Source: an uncultured Armatimonadota bacterium (GTDB lineage: Bacteria; Armatimonadota; Fimbriimonadia; Fimbriimonadales; Fimbriimonadaceae). Taken from it: 18,369 nt of DNA. The stretch is from contig CAMLEL010000006.1 of assembly GCA_946478935.1 (NCBI GenBank), positions 1 through 18,369 on the forward strand, written 5' to 3'. Position 1 is the first letter of the stretch. Every line of letters starts with the position of its first letter. Position numbers and translations under genes: made by a program. Below the pieces are notes generated by a model, which was not told the DNA's origin, ran no database searches, and saw only the letters and a program-made list of their open reading frames with translations. Positions 1-6,289 of this stretch are shown in pieces.

Positions 1-31
1 CAGGGACCGTTCGTCAGCGAGTAACGATTAC

Positions 32-403
32 TTAAGACGCCATTAGCTGCGAACCGCGTGCTGCGTAAGAGTGCTGCTTCATCAGCAGATGAAGCGGACC
101 TTGGCATTGTGACCAGACCGATTCGTCACGTCCCATATAGGCGAAGTAAACCAGAGCGTTCTCTTTGGTCCGTGCCCAGCGTGGTTTCCCGTGGCCGGTG
201 TACAGGATCACGTACATTCCGGAAGGAATCTGCTCCTCATCCCGAAACACATGTGAAAGTGCGAGCTGCTCACTGCACTCCAGGGCTGTCTCACTCAGAA
301 CGACATGTCCGCGAAGTATTTCACGCAACGTGCCCTGGTTCTGAAACAGTACGAACTCCTCGTTTGGACTCTCACTCCGTTGAATGCCCACGATTCGAAT
401 CAC
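32..403 (-). CDS. Small lamin-tail-like (LTD-like) domain protein
   Basis: A 123-residue protein starting at GTG 403, with a good Shine-Dalgarno GGAGG (413-417, read on the minus strand) nine bases upstream. I see no signal peptide or membrane segment. The pattern resembles a lamin-tail domain: EEFVLFQNQG near residues 15-24 (the E-F-V...N-x-G strand), an LRG turn, IPSGMYVILYTGHG around residues 60-73, VW near 96, then a leucine-rich end strand. This is pattern recognition, not a search result. LTD domains are usually parts of secreted or surface proteins, so a lone cytoplasmic-looking copy is uncommon. It lies 101 nt downstream of marR on the same strand and may be co-transcribed. The function is unknown; the family call is moderately uncertain, but the reading frame itself is well supported by its RBS. 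Confidence 0.65.
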   Translation of the reverse strand: MIRIVGIQRSESPNEEFVLFQNQGTLREILRGHVVLSETALECSEQLALSHVFRDEEQIPSGMYVILYTGHGKPRWARTKENALVYFAYMGRDESVWSQCQGPLHLLMKQHSYAARGSQLMAS

Positions 404-452
404 CGGTTGCTACCTCCGACTTGGTGGAAAAGACGAGCGCCGCATCCCAAAA

Positions 453-466
453 GAATGCGCGCATTC
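453..466. promoter_or_regulatory. 14-bp perfect palindrome between marR and the LTD-like gene
   Basis: GAATGCGCGCATTC is a perfect 14-bp palindrome in the only non-coding gap between these two minus-strand genes. It could be a protein-binding site for the downstream gene. Read on the minus strand it can also fold into a 5-bp stem with a CGCG loop followed by TTTT, which would be a weak terminator for marR. The sequence alone does not separate these readings. Confidence 0.35.
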
Positions 467-504
467 ACGATTATTGCGGTCAAATCCTTCACTTTCATCC
501 TTGA

Positions 505-951
505 TCACAAGAGCGATTGGCTGAGCAGTCGATTCGCCTTCTTCATGATTTCTATGGCATCCCGAAGTTGGTCTTTCTCGATTCCTGCCGCTAAGACCTT
601 GGCAACGCTTTCGACCGATTTGATCGCCGCCGCCAGCGCTCTTCCTCCCTTGTCGGTTAGCCTCAAGTTCTTGACCCGTTGATCCGTCGGGCTCGGAACT
701 TGCTCAACCAAATGATTCAGACCCCGAAGCGCTTCGGTCAGAGTTGGGGGCCGAATTCCCATGCGACGCGCTATCTCAGCCTGAGTTGCGGCGGGCCCCG
801 CCGCGTGAATGGTGCTTAGGAGATCGAACGTAGATGGCTTGATCCCGTGGATAGCCAATGCTGGTTCCATTGCCACCCCGATCAAATCGGCCATCACCAG
901 CGACTGAGCGACCAGGGAATCCGGTGCTAGACTCAACCGTTCGGCTACCAT
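505..951 (-). CDS. MarR-family winged-helix transcriptional regulator
   Basis: This 148-residue protein has the usual MarR length. The winged-helix core spans about residues 40-105: a FDLLSTIHAAG helix, the TQAEIARRMGIRPPTLTEAL helix-turn-helix, and the wing SPTDQRVKNLRLTDKG, which corresponds to the family's D-x-R...L-T-x-K-G motif. N- and C-terminal helices would form the dimer interface. It should bind a palindromic operator and be released by a ligand or by oxidation; the ligand is unknown, and I see no obvious redox cysteine in the protein. It is divergent from the flavoprotein-tag pair, with only 54 bp between the start codons, so it probably controls that pair and itself. The start is ATG 951. 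There is no Shine-Dalgarno sequence, but a -10 box lies six bases upstream, consistent with a leaderless mRNA. Confidence 0.88.
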   Translation of the reverse strand: MVAERLSLAPDSLVAQSLVMADLIGVAMEPALAIHGIKPSTFDLLSTIHAAGPAATQAEIARRMGIRPPTLTEALRGLNHLVEQVPSPTDQRVKNLRLTDKGGRALAAAIKSVESVAKVLAAGIEKDQLRDAIEIMKKANRLLSQSLL

Positions 952-957
952 ATGATT

Positions 958-986
958 AGGATACCAAAAGAGTTTCTCGCTGACAA
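958..986 (-). promoter_or_regulatory. Predicted marR promoter, leaderless type
   Basis: On the minus strand there is a -35 TTGTCA (986-981), an exact 17-bp spacer, and a -10 TATCCT (963-958). Only six bases separate the -10 box from the ATG at 951, so transcription would start at or next to the start codon. The -35 hexamer is the left arm of the inverted repeat at 981-996, so a dimer bound there would block this promoter. Confidence 0.55.
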
Positions 987-996
987 GAGTTTGTCA
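981..996. promoter_or_regulatory. Candidate MarR operator (6-4-6 inverted repeat)
   Basis: TGACAA-gagt-TTGTCA is a perfect inverted repeat with 6-bp arms, lying between the divergent marR and flavoprotein genes. Its size fits the 16-20 bp operators typical of MarR dimers. It overlaps the marR -35 box and ends nine bases before the flavoprotein GTG, so one bound dimer could repress both directions. Assignment to this MarR protein is inferred from position. Confidence 0.5.
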
Positions 997-1005
997 AAAT
1001 AAATC

Positions 1006-2259
1006 GTGGAAAAAGTCGATGTGGTCGTGATCGGTGCCGGCGCGGCGGGCATTATCGCGTCATGGCGAGCGGCTTCACTGGGCGCACGAACCCTGCTTCT
1101 GGAAAAAACCAGCCGCATCGGCACCAAGATTCTCATCAGCGGCGGCGGCAAGTGCAACATCACCCACGATGGGGAGCTAGAGGATCTGCTTCGAGCTTTC
1201 CGACCAAATGAGGCGCGATTCATTCGGCCAGCGTGCTACCGCTTTACCAACCGCCAAATCGTCGAAATGTTGACAAGCCGGGGCCTTCAGGTCTACACCA
1301 GGGACGATGGCCGCATTTTTCCTGTCGACCAAACCGCAAAGGACGTGGTGGCGATTTTGAGGAGCTATCTCAAGGATGCCGCGGTAAACATGCGACTCGA
1401 GTCCCCGGTCTCGTCGATCGAAACGAGTGAAGGCCGCATGGTCGCCGTTCACACCGTGCAGGAACGAATACCTTGCTCAACCGCGATCATCGCAACGGGA
1501 GGCTCCTCGTACCCAAACAGTGGGACAACTGGTGACGCTTGGCCCTGGGTCCGGGCGTTGGGGCACCAAATCGTCAAAGTGCGGGCTGCCCTTGCGCCGA
1601 TCTATCTGAATATCGATCCTGAGCATTCTGGGATTGCACTCCGCGATGTCACTCTCAAAGCTCGCGAAGGTACCAAGGAGATCGCTCGGTGGCGCGGCGA
1701 TTTGCTGTTCACCCACCGTGGTGTTTCTGGCCCATCGGCGCTGGGCATCAGCCGCATCGTCACGGAACACTTGGAGCAGGGCGAAATTGCTTTGGAGGTC
1801 GACCTGACCCCAGATGTGTCCTTCGAATCGCTGTCCAAGTCGCTCCACGACTGGATCCTGTCCAACCCCAAAAAGCAATTGGCCGGTTTCGTGGAAGATT
1901 TCATTCCGAAAAATCTCGTGGATGCTGTGCTCAAATCTGGCGACATCGAACGAACTATGTCAGCTCAGGGATCTGCACAAAAGGTTCGGAATCGACTCGT
2001 CGAGACACTGAAGGGATGGAAACTCGGTCCGGTAAGGGCCGTGCCCCTCGAGAAGGGCGAGTGCGTGGCGGGCGGCGTTTCCCTCGATGAAGTCGATCCC
2101 CACTCCATGGCGTCGCAGAGGGTTTCCGGATTGTATATCTGCGGTGAAGCTCTCGATGTGGCAGGACCCGTCGGTGGCTACAATTTGCAGTCGGCATTTG
2201 CCACAGGCTATGTAGCTGGAGAGTCCGCCGCCAATGCCGCCCTGACAAAGAAAAAATGA
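1006..2259 (+). CDS. HI0933/YhiN (BaiN-type) FAD-dependent flavoprotein
   Basis: This 417-residue protein matches the HI0933 family in length and motif order. It has a dinucleotide-binding GAGAAG at residues 10-15; the family signature GTKILISGGGKCNIT (39-53); RDDGRIFPV at about 99-107; ATGGSSYPNSGTTGD in the middle; LLFTHRGVSGPSAL; and the C-terminal FAD loop GLYICGE...GPVGGYNLQSA (375-397). Members are soluble FAD proteins. One characterised clade (BaiN) acts in bile-acid dehydroxylation, but most have no known substrate, so only a generic oxidoreductase call is justified. The start is GTG 1006 with no Shine-Dalgarno sequence. The stop overlaps the next start as ATGA, giving translational coupling to tag. 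The divergent MarR gene and the intervening operator suggest induction by a small molecule or stress. Confidence 0.9.
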   Translation: MEKVDVVVIGAGAAGIIASWRAASLGARTLLLEKTSRIGTKILISGGGKCNITHDGELEDLLRAFRPNEARFIRPACYRFTNRQIVEMLTSRGLQVYTRDDGRIFPVDQTAKDVVAILRSYLKDAAVNMRLESPVSSIETSEGRMVAVHTVQERIPCSTAIIATGGSSYPNSGTTGDAWPWVRALGHQIVKVRAALAPIYLNIDPEHSGIALRDVTLKAREGTKEIARWRGDLLFTHRGVSGPSALGISRIVTEHLEQGEIALEVDLTPDVSFESLSKSLHDWILSNPKKQLAGFVEDFIPKNLVDAVLKSGDIERTMSAQGSAQKVRNRLVETLKGWKLGPVRAVPLEKGECVAGGVSLDEVDPHSMASQRVSGLYICGEALDVAGPVGGYNLQSAFATGYVAGESAANAALTKKK

Positions 2260-2789
2260 CCTACTGTGAATTCTCTCGCGGCAACCCGATCCACGGTCCC
2301 TACCACGACTTCGAGTATGGGTTTTACCGGGACGATGAGTCTGTTCTCTTCGAGCGTCTACTGTTGGAAATCAACCAGGCGGGACTCAGTTGGGAAACGG
2401 TCCTGAAGAAACGTGATGGCTTTCGTATCGCCTATGCACAGTTTGACGTGGACCGTGTCGCAAACTTTGATGATGGGGATCGCGCCAGATTGATGGATGA
2501 CCCCAGCATCATTCGCAACCGACTCAAGATTGAAGCGGCCATATTCAACGCCAATGTCATCAAAGAAATGCGAACGGACAACGGATTCGCAGGATGGCTA
2601 CGGATGCGACACCCACTGTCGAAAGCCGACTGGGTCAAGGAATTCAAGAAGACCTTTCGATTTACCGGTGGCGAGATTGTCGGCGAATTCTTATTAAGCC
2701 TGGGCATTTTGCCGGGCGCCCACAACCCATCCTGTCCTTTTGGCGCCTTGGCCGCAGAGAGTTTTCCGAGTTGGCTCCGAACAAGGTGA
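2256..2789 (+). CDS. tag: DNA-3-methyladenine glycosylase I
   Basis: Removes 3-methyladenine from alkylated DNA as the first step of base excision repair. The 177 residues align almost column for column with E. coli Tag (187 aa): the zinc ligands Cys4, His17, His156 and Cys160 keep the family spacing (HxxxC at the end), and the base-pocket residues Tyr16, Glu38 and Trp46 are present in YHD, LLLEINQAGLSW and neighbouring segments. IIRNRLKI is also typical. Two family tryptophans near the N-terminus are replaced (Phe6, Tyr21), a conservative change. ATG 2256 overlaps the flavoprotein stop by four bases (ATGA), so the two are translated together; co-regulation by MarR would place the pair in an alkylation or electrophile response, which is inference. 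Confidence 0.93.
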   Translation: MTYCEFSRGNPIHGPYHDFEYGFYRDDESVLFERLLLEINQAGLSWETVLKKRDGFRIAYAQFDVDRVANFDDGDRARLMDDPSIIRNRLKIEAAIFNANVIKEMRTDNGFAGWLRMRHPLSKADWVKEFKKTFRFTGGEIVGEFLLSLGILPGAHNPSCPFGALAAESFPSWLRTR

Positions 2790-3036
2790 ACTTATAGATG
2801 TCTGGCTACGTCAACACTGTGGGTTGGCCAATGATGGCCTCGATCAGCCTAAAGAAGGACAGGGTGCACAGTTGCGCATTTATGATGCAACGTGGACCGA
2901 AATCCTTATTCTGACCATGCGTGATGTGGTTGGAAACAGTACCGGAAAAGTTGAATTTGAACTTATTTTCGGGACTTTAGGCCAAAAATCGAGAAATGCC
3001 AAACGTTGGGAACTCAATTACGCTCATATTGAGTAG
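2790..3036 (+). other. Gene-poor stretch with weak open frames, possible decayed gene
   Basis: No recognisable gene lies between tag and the TMEM14 gene. One frame stays open from inside tag (ATG 2740) to the TAG at 3034-3036. Its last 50 or so residues look protein-like (IYDATWTEILILTMRDVVG, then KVEFELIFGTLG), but the only good start is buried in tag. In another frame, ATG 2798 has an AAGGTG Shine-Dalgarno sequence nine bases upstream and starts eight bases after the tag stop, but it closes after 38 codons. A real small gene, or a gene broken by a frameshift near 2880, are both possible; I cannot support either firmly. Confidence 0.25.
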
Positions 3037-3193
3037 GACATACAGCGTGATGGTTTCAATCTCCGCAAGGAGAACGAGATCCCTAAAACCTCAAGGCACT
3101 CTTCACACGCTTTAATAAGAAGGGGCCGCTGATTTGCCTTCGGGCAAATCCGGCATGGCTAGTTAGTTGAGAGACTAACTGGCCTTTTTTTTT
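3013..3193 (+). ncRNA. Candidate structured leader RNA ahead of the TMEM14 gene
   Basis: Four consecutive hairpins lie in about 180 bases. CTCAAT/ATTGAG is at 3013-3033. TCTCC-GCAA-GGAGA, with a GNRA tetraloop, is at 3060-3073. GATTTGCC-TTCG-GGCAAATC, with a UUCG tetraloop, is at 3131-3150 and is flanked by pairing GCCG/CGGC. The terminator stem is at 3157-3184, followed by nine T. The next start codon is 31 bases after the last T. Stacked stable tetraloop hairpins ending in a terminator just before a gene is the layout of a cis-regulatory leader or a small RNA. I do not recognise any known riboswitch class, and no clear promoter was found. A plain 3' UTR with terminator for the tag operon is the simpler alternative. 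Confidence 0.35.
3157..3193 (+). terminator. Strong intrinsic terminator
   Basis: An 11-bp stem (GGCTAGTTAGT with ACTAACTGGCC, one G-U pair) has a six-base loop TGAGAG and is followed at once by nine T (3185-3193). It either ends the flavoprotein-tag transcript or acts as an attenuator for the downstream TMEM14 gene. Confidence 0.85.
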
Positions 3194-3223
3194 GCCCGAG
3201 GGTCTGAAAGGTAACCTTTAGCC

Positions 3224-3571
3224 ATGCCCTGGCTTAATGTCGTCCTTGTACTATTCTCGCTTTTGAATCTCGGGCTGGCGATTTACGGATACTTGCAGGG
3301 GTCCACTGTTTCGTTGATTGCCGGTGTCGTGATTGGCGCATTAATGCTTGCTTCGGTTGCCCTGGCCCAATCCTATCCGCGGTGGGGGCGCATCCTCTCT
3401 CTCATTCTCGCATTGGCCGTGGTTGGACGGTTCCTCCCGCTGTTCCTAAAAAGCAAGGATTGGCTTCCAGCCGGCATTCTGGCGGTCTCAGGCATCATTG
3501 TGATCATTTGCCTGGTTATGGGCCATGTGCTTGGCATCTCCCGGAAAGGCGCTATTCCAGACGCCAAATAG
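3224..3571 (+). CDS. TMEM14-family small integral membrane protein
   Basis: This 115-residue protein is almost entirely hydrophobic, with four likely membrane helices at about residues 3-22, 28-49, 57-75 and 84-105. The pattern GYLQGSTVSLIAGVVIGALML, then GRFLPLFLKSKDWLPAGILAV, matches the TMEM14 family (UPF0136), whose consensus has G-Y-x-x-x-G-S-x-x-S-L-I-A-G and R-F-x-x-T-x-K-x-x-P-A-G. Eukaryotic members act in mitochondrial or plastid transport; bacterial members have no established function. ATG 3224 has only a weak purine-rich sequence upstream, within AAAGGT-a-ACCTTT (3207-3219). The last 20 bases overlap the convergent ygfZ-like gene. It is probably expressed from, or attenuated in, the hairpin-rich region just upstream. 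Confidence 0.75.
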   Translation: MPWLNVVLVLFSLLNLGLAIYGYLQGSTVSLIAGVVIGALMLASVALAQSYPRWGRILSLILALAVVGRFLPLFLKSKDWLPAGILAVSGIIVIICLVMGHVLGISRKGAIPDAK

Positions 3572-4547
3572 GCATTTCTCTGACTTCGGCCTGAATGGCT
3601 CCATTCGCCGAGCTGATGGATACCCACTCTCCGTCATGGGCCGCTTCATTGCGCAAGGTCGCAGCTCCGATATATCCATAAGCGGGCGAGAACGCTGCAC
3701 TCGACACGACGCCGGCATCACTGCGACGGGGGTGGGAAACAGCGCTGCCAACCTCAAAGGGTTCGTCTGCTACCAATCCCATCCAAGTCTTGTTTGTGTG
3801 ACCGCGGCTATGAAGTCGCATCAAAACTTCCTGGCCCGTGTAACACCCTTTGTTGTAGCTAACGGTACGGGATTCGAATTGTTGACCAAGCTCAGGTGGC
3901 ATCGTTTTCGGTGTGATATCCGCGCCGAACTTCGGGATGCCAGCTTCGATTCGGGCAATCTCCGCGACCCGGTGTTCCACTTCCGCAAACGTGTTCCGAA
4001 GCCAACCGCTCGCCTGATTGCTCTTTGATGGAACCAGCACGTCCCATCCGCCTTGCCCAGCACGGTTCGATCGCAGCAAGGAGACTTGGCAACCTTCGAC
4101 CGTCATTTCATCCGCGTCCAGAGCAGGGATCTGAAACTTCTCCGCGATCCTCGACGTGGCCGTCGGTCCTTGAATGCTCAAGATGGAATGATCATCCAGC
4201 ACTCTCGCTGAAACGTCTTCGATGATAACCATCTGCTCCACCCGATTTAAGAATGCGTCTAGGGCGGCGGCGGGCATCGTCAGAATGAATCGCTCTCTCA
4301 ACGACCAAATGTCGCACACGGCAAGGATTTGACCGGTTGGTTCACAAAGGCAAAATGATGAAGAGGCCCCAAAGTCCAGCGACCTGAGGTTGTTTGTCGC
4401 TTGACCCTGAAGCCAGCCCTTGCGGTCCTCGCCGCTTAGCTCGACGATTGCAACCGATTCAACCGGATAGAGTGCGGAATCTTCGCGAAGAAGATAATAA
4501 CTGTCGGTAAAGTTTCGCTCGTGAACATCAGCAACGGACTCGGACAT
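3552..4547 (-). CDS. YgfZ/GcvT-domain folate-binding protein
   Basis: This 331-residue protein of the YgfZ family is predicted to bind tetrahydrofolate and to help Fe-S cluster assembly or repair. The diagnostic signature KGCYTGQE is at residues 233-240, with the invariant Cys235, followed by VLMRLHSRG. The preceding R-I-E-A-G-I-P-K-F-G (199-208) and the N-terminal VELSGEDRKGWLQGQATNNL (about 35-54) are also typical. The start is ATG 4547, supported by GGAG (4559-4556) with eight bases of spacing. It is convergent with the TMEM14 gene, and the two reading frames overlap by 20 bp at their 3' ends, so no separate terminator fits between them. It is divergent from the LmeA-like gene. Confidence 0.88.
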   Translation of the reverse strand: MSESVADVHERNFTDSYYLLREDSALYPVESVAIVELSGEDRKGWLQGQATNNLRSLDFGASSSFCLCEPTGQILAVCDIWSLRERFILTMPAAALDAFLNRVEQMVIIEDVSARVLDDHSILSIQGPTATSRIAEKFQIPALDADEMTVEGCQVSLLRSNRAGQGGWDVLVPSKSNQASGWLRNTFAEVEHRVAEIARIEAGIPKFGADITPKTMPPELGQQFESRTVSYNKGCYTGQEVLMRLHSRGHTNKTWMGLVADEPFEVGSAVSHPRRSDAGVVSSAAFSPAYGYIGAATLRNEAAHDGEWVSISSANGAIQAEVREMPIWRLE

Positions 4548-4653
4548 CTCGGGTTCTCCGGCGCAATCGACGGGCGATGGGTTAATCTCCCAAAGCGCGG
4601 GTCGGCCTTCTAAGTATGAACTACGCTCTTAATAAACCAATAGTGACGGTCCG

Positions 4654-5487
4654 ATGTTCCTAGTCGGACTAGGCTTGGCCGGTCTTTTGTTTGGAGTAGG
4701 ATCGTCCGAGGTCCGTAGGTTCGAGAATGCCGCTGCCAGAGATATCGCGGCGCGGCTCCATGGTTCGGAGAAGGTGGTGCGCGTCCGTACGAAATTCGAT
4801 CCGATTGCAATTATGGGTGGGCAGATGAAGTCGGCAACGATCACGGCATCACATTTCCGCACAGATGGCTTGCCGCTGTTCACCGAGCCCCAAAGCTCAA
4901 AGTACGGGCGGCTCGGTGAGTTGAAAATCGTCCTCGAGAGGTTCAATCTGACGGGACTTGCGGTGGCTCGTCTGGAGGCGCGCCTTCCAGACTGTCGCTT
5001 TGACTTTGGATTGGCCCGCCGCTCGGGCAAGATTCGGCTGACTCGGAGTGGTGTGGGCACGGGTACGGTGTCCGTCGCCCAAGCTGACTTGGAATCCTTT
5101 GTCCTCAAGCGCTTTCCCGCGCTGCAGAGGTTTAGCATGGAACTTGGCATGGATCGAGCCAAGATTGAGGGCTCGGGCCGGTTTGTGGCGTTTCAGGCCG
5201 ATATCTCGATCGAGGGTCGGCTCGTGTCGCCTGACGGCAACAAGATTGAGCTTGCCGATGCTCGAGTCAGGATTGGCGGCAACGAGGCAACTGCAAGTGT
5301 CACCAAAACCATCCTGGATTTCCTCAATCCGGTCATTGACTTAGATCGCGATCTGCGGCTCTTTGGAGCATTGCGGGTGCATCGCATTGAACTTCGGGAC
5401 GGAAGTCTGATTGCCCATGGAGTCGCCAAGGTTCCAGACCACCCGATGGGAACTTGGATGGGGAGCCTTGGGTTGTATTTGCCGTGA
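4654..5487 (+). CDS. LmeA-like (DUF2993) phospholipid-binding protein
   Basis: This 277-residue protein has a hydrophobic N-terminus (FLVGLGLAGLLFGVG), which may be a short signal sequence or membrane anchor although it lacks the usual basic start. The body alternates beta-rich segments (KSATITASHFRTDGLPLF, GELKIVLERFNLTGL, GRFVAFQADISIEGRLV) and ends in RVHRIELRDGSLIAHG. This matches the DUF2993/LmeA family, extracytoplasmic proteins that bind phospholipids; in actinobacteria LmeA takes part in lipoglycan maturation. ATG 4654 is the only start, because an in-frame stop lies at 4633. There is no Shine-Dalgarno sequence. The glycosyltransferase follows after 28 bp, and the pairing suggests a cell-envelope role (inference). 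Confidence 0.7.
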   Translation: MFLVGLGLAGLLFGVGSSEVRRFENAAARDIAARLHGSEKVVRVRTKFDPIAIMGGQMKSATITASHFRTDGLPLFTEPQSSKYGRLGELKIVLERFNLTGLAVARLEARLPDCRFDFGLARRSGKIRLTRSGVGTGTVSVAQADLESFVLKRFPALQRFSMELGMDRAKIEGSGRFVAFQADISIEGRLVSPDGNKIELADARVRIGGNEATASVTKTILDFLNPVIDLDRDLRLFGALRVHRIELRDGSLIAHGVAKVPDHPMGTWMGSLGLYLP

Positions 5488-5515
5488 GCCGATTTGACTG
5501 GATCCGCACAGTATC

Positions 5516-6241
5516 ATGACCGCTATGTCTGAAGGGCGGCCGGATGTCACGATCATCGTTCCGGCTCTGAATGAGCAGGACACCATTGGCGAGGTGGTCG
5601 CAAGGCTGCAGGCAGTTCCCCTTAAAACTCAGATCATCGTTGTCGATGACGGTTCGACTGATCGCACACCGGAGATTCTCCGCGGATTGGGAGACACTAT
5701 CACCGTCATTACGAATTCGGTTCGCGGCGGAAAAGGGGCTGCAATCAGGCAGGCGCTCCCCCTGGCGACGGGGATCGCCACGATCATTCAGGATGCCGAC
5801 TTGGAGTATTTGCCCGAAGAGATTCCGAGGGTCGTGGGTCCTATCCTGGAAGGCAAAGAGTCGGTGGTTTATGGAACGCGATTCGTCCACGGCATGCCGG
5901 CGGGCATGGCCCTTCCCAACAGAATTGTCAACGTCTTGCTCGCCTGGGCGGTTCGCATACTTTACTTTCGCCGAATCACCGATGAGGCGACGTGTTACAA
6001 GGCATTCCGCACCGATCTGCTGAAGTCCATGGAGTTGGAGTGTCAGCGGTTTGAGTTCTGCCCCGAAGCCACGGCTAAGGCAATCCGACTGGGCGAACAT
6101 ATCGCCGAAGTCCCGATTACATACGTTCCAAGGAGCAAGAAGGCGGGGAAGAAGATTCGTTGGACGGACGCCCCAGAGGCATTCTGGACGCTCCTCAAAC
6201 ATCGTTGGTGGCGAAAAACCAAGAACTCGAACTTGGTGTAA
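5516..6241 (+). CDS. Family 2 glycosyltransferase (DPM1/polyprenyl-phosphate type)
   Basis: Predicted to transfer a sugar from a nucleotide donor, probably to a polyprenyl phosphate. The 241 residues form a GT-A fold: VTIIVPALNE (11-20), the nucleotide-binding VVDDGSTD (42-49), GGKGAAIRQAL (71-81), the metal-binding IQDADLEY (91-98), VVYGTRF (117-123), and the acceptor-side segments TDEATCYKAFR (155-165) and RFEFCPE (178-184). No transmembrane tail follows, so it is the soluble single-domain form. Either ATG 5516 or ATG 5525 may be the start. Neither has a Shine-Dalgarno sequence, but a TATCAT box at 5512-5517 lies seven bases before 5525, which would suit a leaderless start there. It lies 28 bp after the LmeA-like gene. 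The exact sugar and acceptor cannot be read from the sequence. Confidence 0.88.
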   Translation: MTAMSEGRPDVTIIVPALNEQDTIGEVVARLQAVPLKTQIIVVDDGSTDRTPEILRGLGDTITVITNSVRGGKGAAIRQALPLATGIATIIQDADLEYLPEEIPRVVGPILEGKESVVYGTRFVHGMPAGMALPNRIVNVLLAWAVRILYFRRITDEATCYKAFRTDLLKSMELECQRFEFCPEATAKAIRLGEHIAEVPITYVPRSKKAGKKIRWTDAPEAFWTLLKHRWWRKTKNSNLV

Positions 6242-6289
6242 GACCCAAAACTGGAGCCGATCAGAAGGGTTTTTAGGTCCGAATCAGGC

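Noticed and set aside
3525..4028. A 167-codon plus-strand frame downstream of the TMEM14 gene
   Set aside because: It is antisense to the ygfZ-like gene over its KGCYTGQE signature and has no ribosome site or family resemblance.
5333..6202. A 289-codon open frame on the minus strand across the LmeA-like and glycosyltransferase genes
   Set aside because: It is antisense to two genes with clear family motifs, has a composition rich in R, N, D and L typical of a shadow frame, and shows no recognisable domain.
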